Origin: Byssochlamys sp. IMV 00236
Taxonomy: Eukaryota > Ascomycota > Eurotiomycetes > Eurotiales > Thermoascaceae
Length of the DNA: 64,000 nt
NCBI GenBank assembly: GCA_001931875.2
Contig: MSJH02000827.1
Coordinates: forward strand, 248,001-312,000
Direction: 5' to 3'
Numbering within the stretch: position 1 is the first letter of the stretch; the number at the start of each line of letters is the position of its first letter. The position numbers and the translations under genes are program-made. Shown piece by piece: positions 1 through 11,614 of the stretch. The notes beneath the pieces were generated by a model, which searched no databases, was not told the DNA's origin, and worked only from the letters and a program-made list of their open reading frames with translations.

Positions 1-749
1 GCTATAGCTCAGTTAGAGAACTATATGCTTGATTACCGCCTGCTGCATGGTTCTTCGTCACATCTTTACGGGATTTTGTCCATGGGCACAAATGTCAGCC
101 TTTTTCCAGCTGGCTCGTCGGTCATCTAAAATGACGTATCGGACAGCTACCTACAACTATGATCTGACAAATCCGACTCATCGAACTATGTTGGATACCG
201 AGCTTCGGCTTTTGGCTCGTCAAGAGAACTGAATATAACAAGGCTGGACCAATGTTATGATAAGAATAAAAACTGCTAAACTGTCGACATCCGCAGCTGA
301 TTCAGAATGCAAAGGGCCTCGGGATCAAGAGCCTTGTCCCTCTGCAGAAAGTCATGATCCCTCTGATGAAGAATCCCCGGGACATCAGCATCGAGAAGTC
401 GCGAAATGCCTGTGCAATACTCAGGGGCGTCGCTGGGATACCCTCTAGATGCCCTCGAGGCACGGGAGAGGGAACGGGGTCAGGTCCAGGCCAACAATAA
501 ACGGCATTTAATTCATTGCGGGTTCGGTGACTATGCTGGACAGGCTTTTCATGTCGTGAAGAAAGCAAGCGAAGGAAACGGGAGAAGTGGACTACATACT
601 TTCAGTAACGAATGGAATGGAAAGAGGGCTGCCTCTAGTAAGCGCGATGGCTAGAATACGATTCATGAGTCGACTAGTTATAGCTAGTTACTACCTGTAT
701 ATAATAGACTTTGGTCCGAAATAGATATCATCATAAGCCTAAAATGAAC
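1..749. other. No recognisable gene
   Basis: Short open frames on both strands (for example about 300-560 on the minus strand) lack a convincing start, splice pattern or family similarity. The first 40 bases resemble a tRNA D-arm, but no anticodon or T-arm follows. The right part is the 3' flank of the GMC oxidoreductase gene. Confidence 0.4.
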
Positions 750-2679
750 TTATTCCACAGACTTCTTCTTCAAATCTTCCTTTATGATATCCGCTCCCCT
801 CTCAGCAACGGCAAAGACTATCGCCTGGATGTTTCCTCTAGGGATAAGTGGGATTATACCGGCGTCAACCACGCGTAAGTTCTTCGTGCCGTACACCTTC
901 AATCGGTCGTCCACGACGCCGCCTTGCTCGCGAGGCATCATTGCTGTTGTTCCAACAAGGTGGTAGTGAGGGACGAGGCGATCTCTAGTCAGCTGTCGCG
1001 CGGTATCTAAGTCGATGACAGGTTTGTCGCTATGCAGACGACGGCCGCCGCTCTTTATCAGAGAGACCATTGGCTCCGTAGATGCGAGCGTATCCAGCCA
1101 CTTCGTATGTCTAGCATGAATCTCAAGGTCGAGAGGATGAGAGAAGAATTTCGGATCGAACAAGGGAAGGTCATAGGGGTCCTTGGATGTCAAGTGTACA
1201 TGGCCACGGGAGAAGGGGCGGTTGAGCACAGAGACAATACTGACGAAGCATTCTGGCTCAAGCATTCCGAAAACGTCTTTCGGGGTGGGACCTTTCTCAG
1301 GAGTAAGCTGGAACGGCGCCAATGTATACTGTCCGGAGGGTTCTGTTTCATCCTCGAGAATCTTTCGCAAGACGCGATACTGGACCTCCTGACCAGGGAA
1401 GCTTGGGTACTGGTAGTCTTCAAGGTATCTTTTGACCAGCCCCTTCATCTCGCCATCCTGCAGTTCGGACAGCGTCATGAATGCAGATGCCAGCGGGCAG
1501 AGACCCAGTGGACCAGCGCCAGAATGCTGTTGCCAAGCATCCATAGCAGCCTGTGCCACTTCTGGGATACGAAGAGCCTCTCCAGACTGTTGTCCCTCTG
1601 CAATCTCCCAGCTAAAAGGCACAAAACCATGTTCTTGCAGGTTCTCTCCAACGTTCGGGTTGTCCACGATGACCTCGATGTCATGCTTCTTTAGGAGCTC
1701 GCTTCCTCCAATCCCAGATAACTCTAGCAGGTGCGGCGTCTTAATGGTTCCGGCAGAAAGAATGACTTCAGTAGCAGCAGAAGCGGTCCTCCGGACTCCA
1801 TCCTTCGCGGTAAACTCCACGCCAGTCGCTGATACCGTACCGTCAACATCTTTCTTCAAGACAACTCTCTCAACAGTGGCATCTGTGACCACGCGTAGGT
1901 TAGGTCGTTTCGCAACTTCTTCGTTGTAGTAGGCGACACCAGCATGACTTCGTGTCCTGTTCTTCGGATCGATAGTCGCCGGATTACAGAATGCCCCCTT
2001 AGCCACCCCTGAAATGGGATCGCCAGTAAGCTTATGGTTGAGGTTCTCGAATACCTTGGGCCAAGCCGCCATGAAGGTTGGAAAGGGACCATCTCCAAAC
2101 GAGATCTGAATTGGTCCATTTCCTCCCTGAAGCGTCTCTTCGATATAGTCTAGAGACAGTTGTTCGCGGATAGCAGGATTCGGGGCCGTGAAAGTCTCAG
2201 ATTTCCGGAGGTATTGCGAAAGAGCGTCCCAGTTCCATCCTGGATTCCCCAGCTCTTCCCACGCATCGACGTCTCTCTTGCTAGGATAAATGACCATACC
2301 CAGGTTGATGGCCGACGAGCCTCCCAGGGTACGGCCCTTAGTTTCCGCTATTTGGCGTCCATTGAGGCCTTCCTATAACGAAACGGTATTCAGAAAATGT
2401 TTCTCCACAGCATTCATTGACCGGAGGACTGTTTACCTGCGGAGGGCTGGTGATGCGCCAGTCGAAATCCGGGTCCCAGTAGGTACTGGCTGCCAGTCCT
2501 GGCACGGAAATTCGAGGGTCATCAACACGATTGCTACCAGCTTCAAGGACGAGAACTTTGACACTAGGGTCCTCAGTGAGACGATTGGCAATCACAAGTC
2601 CAGCTGTACCGCCTCCGACTACAACAAAATCGAAAGATTGGGAGTCCAGGCCATCGACGGAGGAAGTGTCTCGAGCCAT
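750..2679 (-). CDS. GMC-family FAD oxidoreductase
   Basis: Two exons, complement(join(750..2372,2437..2679)), 621 aa. The 64-nt intron has a GTAAAC donor and a TAG acceptor, and the reading is in phase. Start: the ATG of MARDTSS at 2679; the frame stays open upstream but only from a TTG. The N-terminus has the FAD-binding motif VVVGGGTAGLVIANRL followed by VLVLEAG. GRTLGGSSAINLG is the first GMC signature. The C-terminal substrate domain ends with HYHLVGTTAMMPREQGG and RGNIQAIVFAVAE. These enzymes oxidise alcohols, sugars or choline-type substrates and pass the electrons to O2 or another acceptor. The usual His-Pro in the catalytic block is His-Leu here, and the second active-site position is Asn. 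No signal peptide is visible, so a cytosolic enzyme of secondary metabolism is as likely as a secreted one. The substrate cannot be told from sequence. Confidence 0.9.
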
Positions 2680-4821
2680 CTCTGATATAAATCGTGGTGG
2701 GGAGATGCGAATAAGCAATCAGTCTTCGTTCTCACCAAAGGTGCGAGTTTCACTGGTATTAGGTATTTGCCCGTGGCATGGTTCTTAAAGGTATTGGGGG
2801 GCCTTAATCCATATTGCTTTGGCCCCAACAGACCCCGGGCGCTCCTGTACGGAGCACTGAGGGGTCGTTCGTTTTGCGATTGCTGCTCGAAATAATACAA
2901 TGGTTGTGACTATTATCTAGTGCACTGCTGGAGCAGGTTAAGTCTTCGGTCGTCCCACCTTCTGCCCGGATAATAGACGAAGCAGCCATCCCGTATGAAT
3001 GCATTCATGACTGCTGCCATTGTAGCCGGTTCAATCTGCGTGCGCTTTCAAGCGCCAAAAATCCGTGTCATTTAGTCTGCCTAGGTGCTGTCTCCTTGTA
3101 GCAGCTCCTCCGACCACGGGCCTTTCGATTATTGACTCGTGATGGGATTGGCGCCTCATGTCATGGCCATTAAAATTGGAACGGCTGCTAACAGGATGGC
3201 CCGCATGGTCTAAATCCTCTATGGGAACTCGCGGGCCGCTAGCTGGATGGCGTGTCGAAATCCCCAGCGTTATTCCGTCCACAGGCTCCAAAGATGCGCA
3301 AACTGAGTCGAGTAGGACTCAGGAGGCTCTTTGCTTCTGTAGACATCTCCGTAATAATGGGTACATGCTGCAGATTTTCCAAGGAATCATGTACTGTATA
3401 CATAATCACAGCGTTCCGGCAGTGTGGGTGTGATAGATGAACCGAACGATTTAAGCCCACTGTTAGTTAGTTCAAGCTGATACTTACTTAGTCGGATAGA
3501 AACCGGGGTCCGTTCACTTGGGACGTTCGAGCGCACAGATGCTGGGTTCTCCTCGATCCGCATCACGAGCCAACCTGGAGAATGGGGTCTGGAATCCGTT
3601 TCTCCCCGCCGGCCCGGCCTTGGGCTTCTTTCTATACTTACTCCATGTAAATTACTCCATAACAGACACGGCCGAGATGGACGGACCGACCCCGAGACGA
3701 CACGCCCATAAGAACTTTAATCAAGCTAACATCGAGCCGTTCCGTGGCCGCGGGGCCACTAAATTCATGACGGGCTTGGGACTTTGCACAAAAGTTGCGT
3801 CAAGTATATCTCTCTCTCTCTCTCTCTCTCTTAGCTGAACGCCCGAGATGTATACTATTGTATTTCCCTGGTCACAGTGTAGGGACGAACACTCCCCGAA
3901 AACTGGCGGAGCAATTAGCTCCAGCTGTTGAAGTTTCTCCCACACGCCGTCTTATAGAATGAGCAGCCGTGCCACCATTTGCAATAATGAAGCAGCTCTT
4001 CGAAACTCCGATATTTCCGGTCCTAGACTAGTCCAAAATGGTGTATGCTTTACGGGTGACATACGTGGGCAATCCCTGACGTTGTAGACTAAAGTCAAAG
4101 AACTTTTAAGTGCTGATTGACGTTTAGCGCTTTGGCAGCCTGCTTTTTCTTTTGGCCCCCTGATTCCTGATGGTCCGGCGATGCCCTAAATGTATGTATG
4201 CGGGAAAGGGAGACCCATAAACCAAACGGCGTTTCAGTAGTACTCCGCATACGGAGTATAAGCTCAGTGTGAAATGGAAAAATCCAGTGGAGTAGGAGAG
4301 CTAGGATATGTAAAGATATCCTTACTTTCTAGCGTCTGTGATCAAGCTCGAGGGAATGAGGGAGTTAGCATGGATAGCAGTCAAAGTTCTCTCAGGTCTA
4401 TGATCAACGTATCTTGAGGGTTTTCGGCGGCTCGTAGCGTAGGTCTCGGGGACGTTTGGTATGAGGATATCTTCTGCTGTAGCCGTTGACCCCCGAACGG
4501 GTGAAGAGTCGGGCGCTTTGCTCCGCAGCAGGAACAGGATCCCTGCCTGAGCCACTCTGCACGTCAGACAGTAAGCGTTGGGCTGACAGTAAGCGTGGGA
4601 TCGCCTGAAGGAATTGTTCTCCATACAACTGGATGGCTGAGCTTAACTTATCACTCGAGACTCCCCCTTTTAGCATTGGAAACAGCCGGCCGCATGTAGA
4701 GTCGTTCACTCGCTTCAGACCATCTGCGCTTTGTGTAGAATATAATTCTACAATTTTACTTTCTTTTCATTTGTCTCTTGGCCCGACGAATCCCACTTCA
4801 GAGCGAACCGTGATCGTTTAA
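2680..4821. other. 2.1-kb intergenic region between divergent genes
   Basis: Contains the upstream regions of the GMC gene (-) and of the rhodopsin-domain gene (+). It holds a (TC)11 microsatellite at 3809-3830 and a near-palindrome TACTCCG..CGGAGTA at about 4240-4258. Short open frames at 2619-3460 and 4322-4709 have no recognisable product, start context or introns. Confidence 0.5.
3809..3830. repeat. (TC)11 dinucleotide microsatellite
   Basis: Uninterrupted TC repeats visible directly in an intergenic region. Confidence 0.95.
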
Positions 4822-6176
4822 ATGACACTAAAAACATACGATCTGAGCGTTCCGCTGGCTCGGAATCCTGTGATCGTTGTCACTGTGTTTGGAGTCGTAG
4901 CAACTCTCACAACTGTCTCCAGGTTCCTCGCCTTGCGAATGAGAAATGTGAAGCCAGGGGCTCCAGAATACCTGATCATTGGTGCTCTGGTAAGGAGTGA
5001 TGAACTGTACAAAAGTTTTGTGGCTAAATTCGCGGCGCAGGTTATCGTCTATATTTTTATAGCTATTCAATATATCTGTTGGTCACCAGTAACTGCCGGA
5101 AATGTATCCATTGTGAAAGCTGCTGATGACTCCCTGCAGTGTCCATCCTCGGTGGTTGTGGCAGACGCATCACTGAAGTTGATCCCGCGTCCGCTGTGGT
5201 GACGCTCAAGGTAACCATATCCTTAGAATTTTGCATCCGGGGTACCTGCTGAAAGCTCATTCTTGAACACAAGACCATCTTGCCACTCGAGGCATTGTAC
5301 GGGATCGCCATGTCTCTCGTTAAGACCTCGATCATGCTTTTCTTTTTCCGCATATTTGGGAGTAAGCGTTCATTCCGCATAAGTGTTGCAGTTGTGATGG
5401 CCATTGTGTGGATGTGGGCAGTCAGTGTCATCCTTGAGACTTTGCTTCTCTGCCGGCCACTTGCATATAACTGGGACGCCACAATCGATGGCGTGTGTGG
5501 TGAAAAGAACGCAACGTTTGTCACCGCAGGTACCTTGAATCTAGTGACCGACCTGATGGTCATGGCACTGCCAATCCCGCATATCTGGAAACTAAGACTC
5601 AGCGTGCCCAAGAAGCTCGCACTCTGTCTCGTTTTCTGCATGGGTCTTCTGTGAGTCAACAGCTCTCTATTATCCATAATTGAGTTTTCGTCCACGCCCT
5701 AATTGTCAACCTGCTGCAGGGTTTCCGTGATCAGCATTGTTCGCCTCGCATCCTTGGTGGCAATCGACTTCACAGATATCACATATTCGGTACAAATGGG
5801 CGTCATGTGGACAGTTCTAGAACCGGAGCTCGCCATCATCTGTGCCAACATGCCTGTTATGAAGCCGATATTGTCCCGCGTGTTTCCAAATCTCTTCCCG
5901 TCTTCGAAGCGGAGAACTCACAGGATCTCTGGTCCTCAGGTCTTTGAGCGTCTCGATGAGCATGGCGTTTACCCTCTCGATCCCGTTGGACATAGTCACC
6001 TCGGGGCAGATATCTCAGCCGGATGCTCTCAGCCAAAGAAGGACTATACGACCGCGACCATGGAAAGCATGGATGAGATGCCAAGGGATTCTGACCAGCA
6101 GGGCCTTCGTGAAAATGCGCAGTCTCCAGACGGCATCAATGTCACGAAACATTTTGACATAAAATATCACCAGTAG
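4822..6176 (+). CDS. Fungal rhodopsin-domain (SAT4/Pth11-like) integral membrane protein
   Basis: Proposed join(4822..4989,5041..5077,5140..5210,5274..5650,5720..6176), 369 aa. Seven hydrophobic segments can be read. Family landmarks are GCGRRITEVDP after TM2, LEALYGIAMSLVKTSIMLFFFRIF around TM3-4, an LLCRPLAYNWD loop with a conserved Cys, and LEPELAIICANMPVMKPIL in the last TM. Members are seven-TM proteins of unknown biochemical role, and some act as surface receptors in pathogenic fungi. The cytosolic tail (about 100 aa) is Ser/Thr-rich. The last two introns (GTAACC..AAG at 5211-5273 and GTGAGT..CAG at 5651-5719) are secure. The first two are less so: the donor at 5078 is a weak GTTGGT, chosen because it alone restores the family sequence in phase. 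If no intron is used there, the frame ends at 5202 and the gene would be broken. Confidence 0.75.
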
Positions 6177-6265
6177 ACTTAGGACACTGCGTGGGAGGGA
6201 GTTGTACTACAGATGCCTTTGATATTGCGGTATGCCTTGCCGAGTAGGGTCAAGCTAGATTCGTT

Positions 6266-7173
6266 TCATTTCCTGACATTGGTACTCAGGAATAGCACGC
6301 AGCATCCTATGATGACTGTTGCCATTATTGTGAAGACAAATTGGGTCTTCCACCCACTCTGTACAAGAGCAGCTTTGCGGCTGTACTTTGCCACTGTTCT
6401 CAGGTAGTTTGAAAATCCGCTCACTAGACATGCTAAGCTCAACACCCAGAAGACGATGCCTATGGGAAGAGCTATCGCCCGCTCGACCTTCGATGGCCGA
6501 GAAGTAAGATGGAACGAGATCAGAATAGCAGAAGATACCACGCAAAGGTAGATGGAAAGACGCAGCCATGAAAGAAAAGTCCGTTCGTTGGCACAATGAT
6601 CACGAGCGTCCGAGTTGGCATTCTCGAATAGGAGTGCGCCAAATAGAGGGCGAGATAGGACTACTGGCCCTGCAGTTTGGGGACGGCTATGAGTGTAGAC
6701 GCACCACACGTTAGTTCCTGGCACTTCAATACAAGAAATGAAAGAACCGTGTCAATTGAAATCCAGAGATTAAACAGAACGAATGAGGTCGTAGGTTAGC
6801 AGATGACGGCGACCCCTATCACCAGACAGTGGCTGCCGTATCAATTGAATGGAATAGTCTCACAGTCAACCCATTGAGTGGAGAGAAAAAAACCATGAGA
6901 AAGATCACTTGATAGGTATGACTTGCGGTTACATTCAGGTGAAGGGAAGTCTAAGTATCTCGTGTTTCCAGAAGTATTTCCGACGAAGCCAAGCAATGAT
7001 TTAGAATAAATGCAGCGTATATCGGAAGTCCGCAGCGATAATTGGAGAAATGAGACAAGGGAAGAAAAGATAACTTACTCATTAACTAGCACAGGGTCAG
7101 CATGCAGAGGATTGACCACTGGATTGTACCGGTGTCGAATAGACGTCTGACCGTCTGGAGCGAATTGCGACAT
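6266..7173 (-). CDS. DUF202-domain small membrane protein
   Basis: Proposed complement(join(6266..6686,7079..7173)), 171 aa. Exon 2 carries the DUF202 signature ARDHCANERTFLSWLRLS followed by three hydrophobic helices (about residues 75-95, 108-130 and 150-168). Exon 1 begins with ATG at 7173 (MSQFAPDGQ) and ends at a strong GTAAGT donor. The acceptor CTCATAG at 6687 has a CTAAC branch sequence just upstream, and the join is in phase. DUF202 proteins (bacterial YidH and the C-terminal part of yeast VTC proteins) are small membrane proteins of unclear function. The inferred intron is 392 nt, much longer than others here, so a further small exon or a different first exon is possible. Its 3' end lies 89 bp from the stop of the convergent rhodopsin-domain gene. 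Confidence 0.72.
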
Positions 7174-8202
7174 TATGCCCCAAGCAGACAGACACAATGG
7201 GAGAATGGAGCAAACAGATATCTCTTGAGGACGACTAGATATTGTTCGGAACCCCTTCGAATCTCGATGCCAAAGGACAATAAACTAGTTAACCATCACT
7301 CGAGAACTTGAGATTGGAGAGAGATCGACGTTCGATTCCCACTGCATCACATGAGCGATGTTATGATTATGCGCTAGACCTGTTTTGGTAAAAGAGTCTT
7401 CTTCCCGATTTGTCGACACGAGAATTTGCAGATATTATTTTCGAATCGAATAACCAATTGGTTATTATTAACTAGACAGTAGGAATACACAAACAGTCAA
7501 TTATTTCTTGTAGAACGGTTATGCCTCGATCTCTTTACATTTATTTCTCTACGTGGATTGTTCTCAATTCCTTTACAAGGCGTTCTCTAATAATTAGTTA
7601 TGGTTGTGTCCCATTATCAAATCTCTGAGTAGTGATGTCAGCTGTACTCTCCACTGCCGGTTAGTACCAAGGTTTGAGTCAACGCCTTCATAAGCAATTG
7701 ACAATGAATGGTTATACTTGAAGAAAAAGCTCCATCCCAACTTCTCCGATTATTATACGTATGGGTCTCTGCTTCAAAGTACTCTCCGTCTTCGGGAGGA
7801 CCTTCCGAAATCAGACTTGGAGGCGCGGGGTCTGACCAGCAGTCGCCTCAGCCTCAGCTCGATCCCGAGAATTGGGAGAGCCTAGAATACAGGCCGATTG
7901 CCCTTTGACCTTCTCTAAACGGTTGATAAGCTGCAGAAAGAGGGCAATGCTTCTTCCGTGACTCAGGTGGGTTATTATTATTACGAGAGGAGCCTGATTT
8001 CTCACCGCAACCGCTAATCTCCACATGCTGTCATTAAGTAGGGCACTTGTTCCTCAACCTCTTTCTCTCTCCGCTGCGAGGTTCATCGGGTCAACTGCGA
8101 CGACGTGTGCGTTTTCCGGCCATCGCCCTTGTACATATTGATACAAAAGGTTTTCTCAGAAGGTATTCGGGGCGGTTTGGACCCCGCAACTGCGTCATTA
8201 AG
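7174..8202. promoter_or_regulatory. Divergent upstream region of the DUF202 and MATE genes
   Basis: About 1 kb between two divergent start codons. The segment at 7380-7680 is AT-rich. I see no convincing gene. The open frame at 8047-8202 upstream of the MATE ATG begins only with TTG and is probably 5' leader. Confidence 0.5.
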
Positions 8203-10256
8203 ATGGCGCGCAATTCTAGCCGTTTGCTCAACCCTGAACATCAAGGTTCATACAATCAATCATATCTCTCTCGCTCCCCGGTAGCCGAAGCGGCCATTGC
8301 ACGCGATTTGGCAGATTATACAGACGATCGGGACTCGACAGCGACCGACGACGAATCCGAGGCGTCGACTGTGCGTCCAGCAAACAGCTTACCGGGAACA
8401 GCTCCTCACTCGCTGGCAGGGTCATATCGGCGCCCCAGCTTCTTCACGGCGGGACCACGAGGGGTTGTTATTCCTCATCAAGTGGAACAGGATAAATTGA
8501 CCAAGAGGGAGAGAGAGCAGGCCCTCGAACAGGAGCGGGATCTCTTGAGTGACAGCAATGTGATTTCGTCCGAGCGCCAGAAGGATCGTGAACACCGTCA
8601 GGGCAAGTTGGTGGATTCGTTATCCCGCACGGCGTCTTACTCAACAGACAACTCCTCTCGGATCGCATCACATGTTGCAGAAGAAACTGCAACTGGTGGT
8701 GGTGGTGGTGCGGGCCCTACATACGACGGATCGATACCTACAGAGACCACATCACTACTAGATGTCGCAAGCAGACTCACTGGAGATGGAGGGGATCCGG
8801 AGGACATCGACCGCAAGTGGGAGGAAGCTGTCGCGGCAGGCCTGATCCGGACGACATGGAAACGAGAAGCACGGGTCATAGGCCAATATTCCGCTCCCTT
8901 GATGCTTACCTTCTTGCTGCAGTACTCCCTGACTGTCGCAAGTATCTTCACTCTGGGTCACCTGGGAAAGGTAGAACTAGGGGCAGTCAGTTTGGCTAGT
9001 ATGACAGCTAGCATCACAGGTTATGGTGTTTACCAAGGCCTGGCGACTAGTCTCGACACTCTTTGCGCGCAAGCGTACGGCTCAGGTCGGAAGAAGCTGG
9101 TTGGTCTGCAGATGCAAAGAATGATCTACTTTCTTTGGCTTGTTACGATACCGATCGCCTTAATCTGGTTTTTCGCTGATCGAATCCTTATGAAGATTGT
9201 GCCTGAAAAGGACGTGGCAGTTTTAGCAGGACGGTATCTGAAGATAGTCGTCCTGGGCGCACCTGGATATGCATGCTTCGAAAGCGGGAAACGGTATGTC
9301 CAAGCGCAGGGTCTCTTTTCGGCTTCGCTTTACGTCCTTCTGATTTGCGCACCACTGAATGCCTTCATGAACTGGCTCTTCGTCTGGGTATGTATATCTA
9401 TCGTTCTTGCGCTAAAAGCATGCACGGTTCACTGACAGAGATCGAACAGAAATTGAAATGGGGCTTTATCGGGGCACCTATTGCTGTTGCTATAACGGAC
9501 AATCTCCTGCCTTTTTGTCTCTTTCTCTACGTCTACTTTATCGCTGGTCACGAGTGTTGGAATGGCTTTACTCGCCGCGCTCTGCACAATTGGGGCCCCA
9601 TGATTCGGCTTGCTCTACCTGGGCTCCTCATGGTTGAAGCCGAAGTCCTTGCATTCGAGATTCTTACTTTGGCCTCATCGTATCTCGGCACTACACCTCT
9701 TGCCGCACAGTCTGTGCTCTCCACCATCTCAAGTATTACGTTCCAGATTCCTTTCCCGCTGTCCATTGCAGGCAGCACGCGTATTGCGAATTTGATTGGT
9801 GCCACTCTCGCGGACGCCGCCCGCACTTCCGCCAAAGTTACGATTACCGGTGCCGTTATCGTCGGTCTATTTAACATGATCATTCTCTCTGTGTTGCGGT
9901 TCCATATCGCCGCGCTGTTCACGTCCGACGAAGAGGTGATCGAAATAATAGCTCAAATTCTGCCACTCTGCGCAGCATTCCAGCTCTTCGATGCCCTAGC
10001 CGCCAATTGCAATGGTATCCTCCGTGGACTGGGTAGACAAGAAATCGGCGGCTACGTACAGTTATTCTGCTACTATGCAATCGCCATGCCGATTAGTATG
10101 GGAACCACATTTGGACTTGGCTGGGGCCTCTGGGGCCTGTGGACAGGAGTGGCTATTGCACTGGGTCTGGTTTCCTTCGTTGAGGGTATCTTCCTGATAC
10201 GGATCGATTGGCAACGCTCCGTGGATGAGGCGACCCAAAGAAACGCATTGGGCTAG
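8203..10256 (+). CDS. MATE-family multidrug/toxin efflux transporter
   Basis: join(8203..9387,9450..10256), 663 aa. The 62-nt intron has a GTATGT donor and a CAG acceptor, in phase (FVW/KLKWG). Start: ATG at 8203 (MARNSSRLL) in good context. About 210 N-terminal residues are hydrophilic, rich in Ser, Asp/Glu and Arg, as is common in fungal MATE proteins. Twelve hydrophobic segments follow in two MatE repeats. LDTLCAQAYGSGRKKLVGLQMQR in the first repeat and FQIPFPLSIAGSTRIANLIGA in the second are the characteristic loops. The family uses a proton or sodium gradient to export cationic or polar compounds across the plasma or vacuolar membrane. It is convergent with RPA2. Substrate unknown. Confidence 0.93.
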
Positions 10257-10635
10257 TTCATGTGCCTGCGTGATATCTGTATATAATTGATCACATATTG
10301 TGGCCCATATATACAAATGGGGGTGGCGGTGTCATTACTTGTTCGACATGGTTAACGATTAACGATATTTACGAATCAATTATCGACTTGTGCCTTGTGT
10401 TCTTCTGGTGACGAGCGACAACGTTTCATCCAGAGAGAAGGTCTTGAGATTTCAACATTTGAATTGGTTCATAATTGCGCATGCAATAACAAAAACGCCT
10501 GGTACTGTACAGCTCTGACGAAATGAAGAGGCCCCAGATATCTTTTCTTTTCTTTTCTTTTCTTTTTCTTTTTGGTCTTTCATCCTGTTTAAAGACATCC
10601 TTGCCGATAGATCATCACGGGTATTACGAGTGTCA
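10257..10635. other. Convergent 3' intergenic region (MATE/RPA2)
   Basis: 379 bp between two stop codons. It includes a (TTTTC)n-type pyrimidine tract at 10541-10573 and presumably both 3' UTRs and polyadenylation signals. Confidence 0.6.
10541..10573. repeat. TTTTC pentanucleotide tract
   Basis: Imperfect tandem TTTTC/TTTTTC repeats seen directly in the convergent 3' region. Confidence 0.9.
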
Positions 10636-11614
10636 TTAGTACTCCAGGATGGCCCACGTCATCTCATCAAAAGTAGAGAATATAACACCAGAGCTGAGCA
10701 GCTCGTCTCCCGCTTTCGTCACGTCCGTGACAGGGAGACCAAGCTTAGCAGCAATATGCTGCACGTGTAGACCCTCGTTGCTCTGGGGCTCGCTCTTCAG
10801 CAGGTTATAGATTCTCCGCGCGACAGGCGACATGGGAGGTAGTGCGCGACCGTTGCCGCTGTAGTCATCGCCTCCGGCCACACCACCCTCAGTTGCTCCT
10901 CCAGCCGCACCTGGCGCACCTCCTGGTGGACCTCGCGTAAAGAACAGATGCACGGCCGTTGCTTCCAGCAGATGATAATGCAATTCATTAATATCCGCCA
11001 AGGGCCGGACACAATGCGCGTTCACATATCGCTTATTCCCGAACGCTTTCAATTTACCAAACACCTTGACGTAGCTGTTCTGCTCGACTTTTGTCTTCGA
11101 CGACTTGTTCTCGTCCGTGTCCATCTCGTCTATGCCAATGGAGGCGGAGTCGGGCCATTGCTTAACTTCGATCTCTCCGGTGCCGTCATCGATTTTGTAC
11201 GTGATGTTGACGCTCTGCGTGCTGATATTGCGGACCTGTCCGATGAAGAAGATGCTCGCTGCGTCGGCACCGTCGATGTGGAAATTGGCTTCGGGGTATG
11301 GTTGTGTGGCATCAAGAGCTTGTTTAACTGTGACTGGGCGGAGGGTTGGGTTGTTGGCGTCACTCTGCAAGAGGTTGCATGTTAGCTCTACTCCTGTCAC
11401 GTATATTTGCCATTTCAAGACGAATGATCAAGCGGGATATAATGGTGAATTACCTTCCCCCCCGAAGGACTGTTCAGTTCACCAGGCATGAAACCACCGC
11501 CGCCGCCGCCGCCGCCGTAGGAGCTGTATTGATTCCCGTATCCGCCGTCTGTGACGAGTGTTTGTCAGTGATGGAGGTCTAGGAGACGAAAGCTGGAAGA
11601 GCTTACTAACCCAT
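10636..11614 (-). CDS. Replication protein A 32-kDa subunit (RPA2/RFA2)
   Basis: Proposed complement(join(10636..11364,11454..11548,11611..11614)), 275 aa. The N-terminal tail is Gly-rich (a (CCG)n run on the plus strand at 11497-11517) and reads GELNSPSGG, the phosphorylatable tail of RPA2. The OB-fold runs from TLRPVTVKQAL through FIGQVRNIS, YKIDDGTGEIEVKQW and YVKVFGKLKAFGNKRYVNAH. The C-terminus is the winged-helix domain (VARRIYNLLKS..GLHVQHIAAKLGL..GVIFSTFDEMTWAILEY). It forms the heterotrimeric single-strand DNA-binding complex with RPA1 and RPA3 in DNA replication, repair and checkpoint signalling. The first exon would be only ATGG: a GTTAGT donor at 11610 and a CACAG acceptor at 11549 give MDGGYGNQYSSYGG in phase. 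The better-looking GTAAGC donor four bases on would create an immediate stop. Confidence 0.92.
11497..11517. repeat. (CCG)7 trinucleotide run coding poly-Gly in RPA2
   Basis: Seven CCG units on the plus strand, read as GGC on the coding strand, giving the glycine run of the RPA2 N-terminal tail. Confidence 0.9.

Noticed and set aside
1..45. tRNA-like D-arm (TAGCTCAGTTAGAG)
   Set aside because: No matching anticodon arm or T-arm (GTTCGAATCC) follows within 100 bases.
302..568. 88-codon minus-strand frame 5' of the window's first gene
   Set aside because: No family similarity that I recognise and no convincing ATG context or splice partner. It could be an eroded gene but is not supportable.
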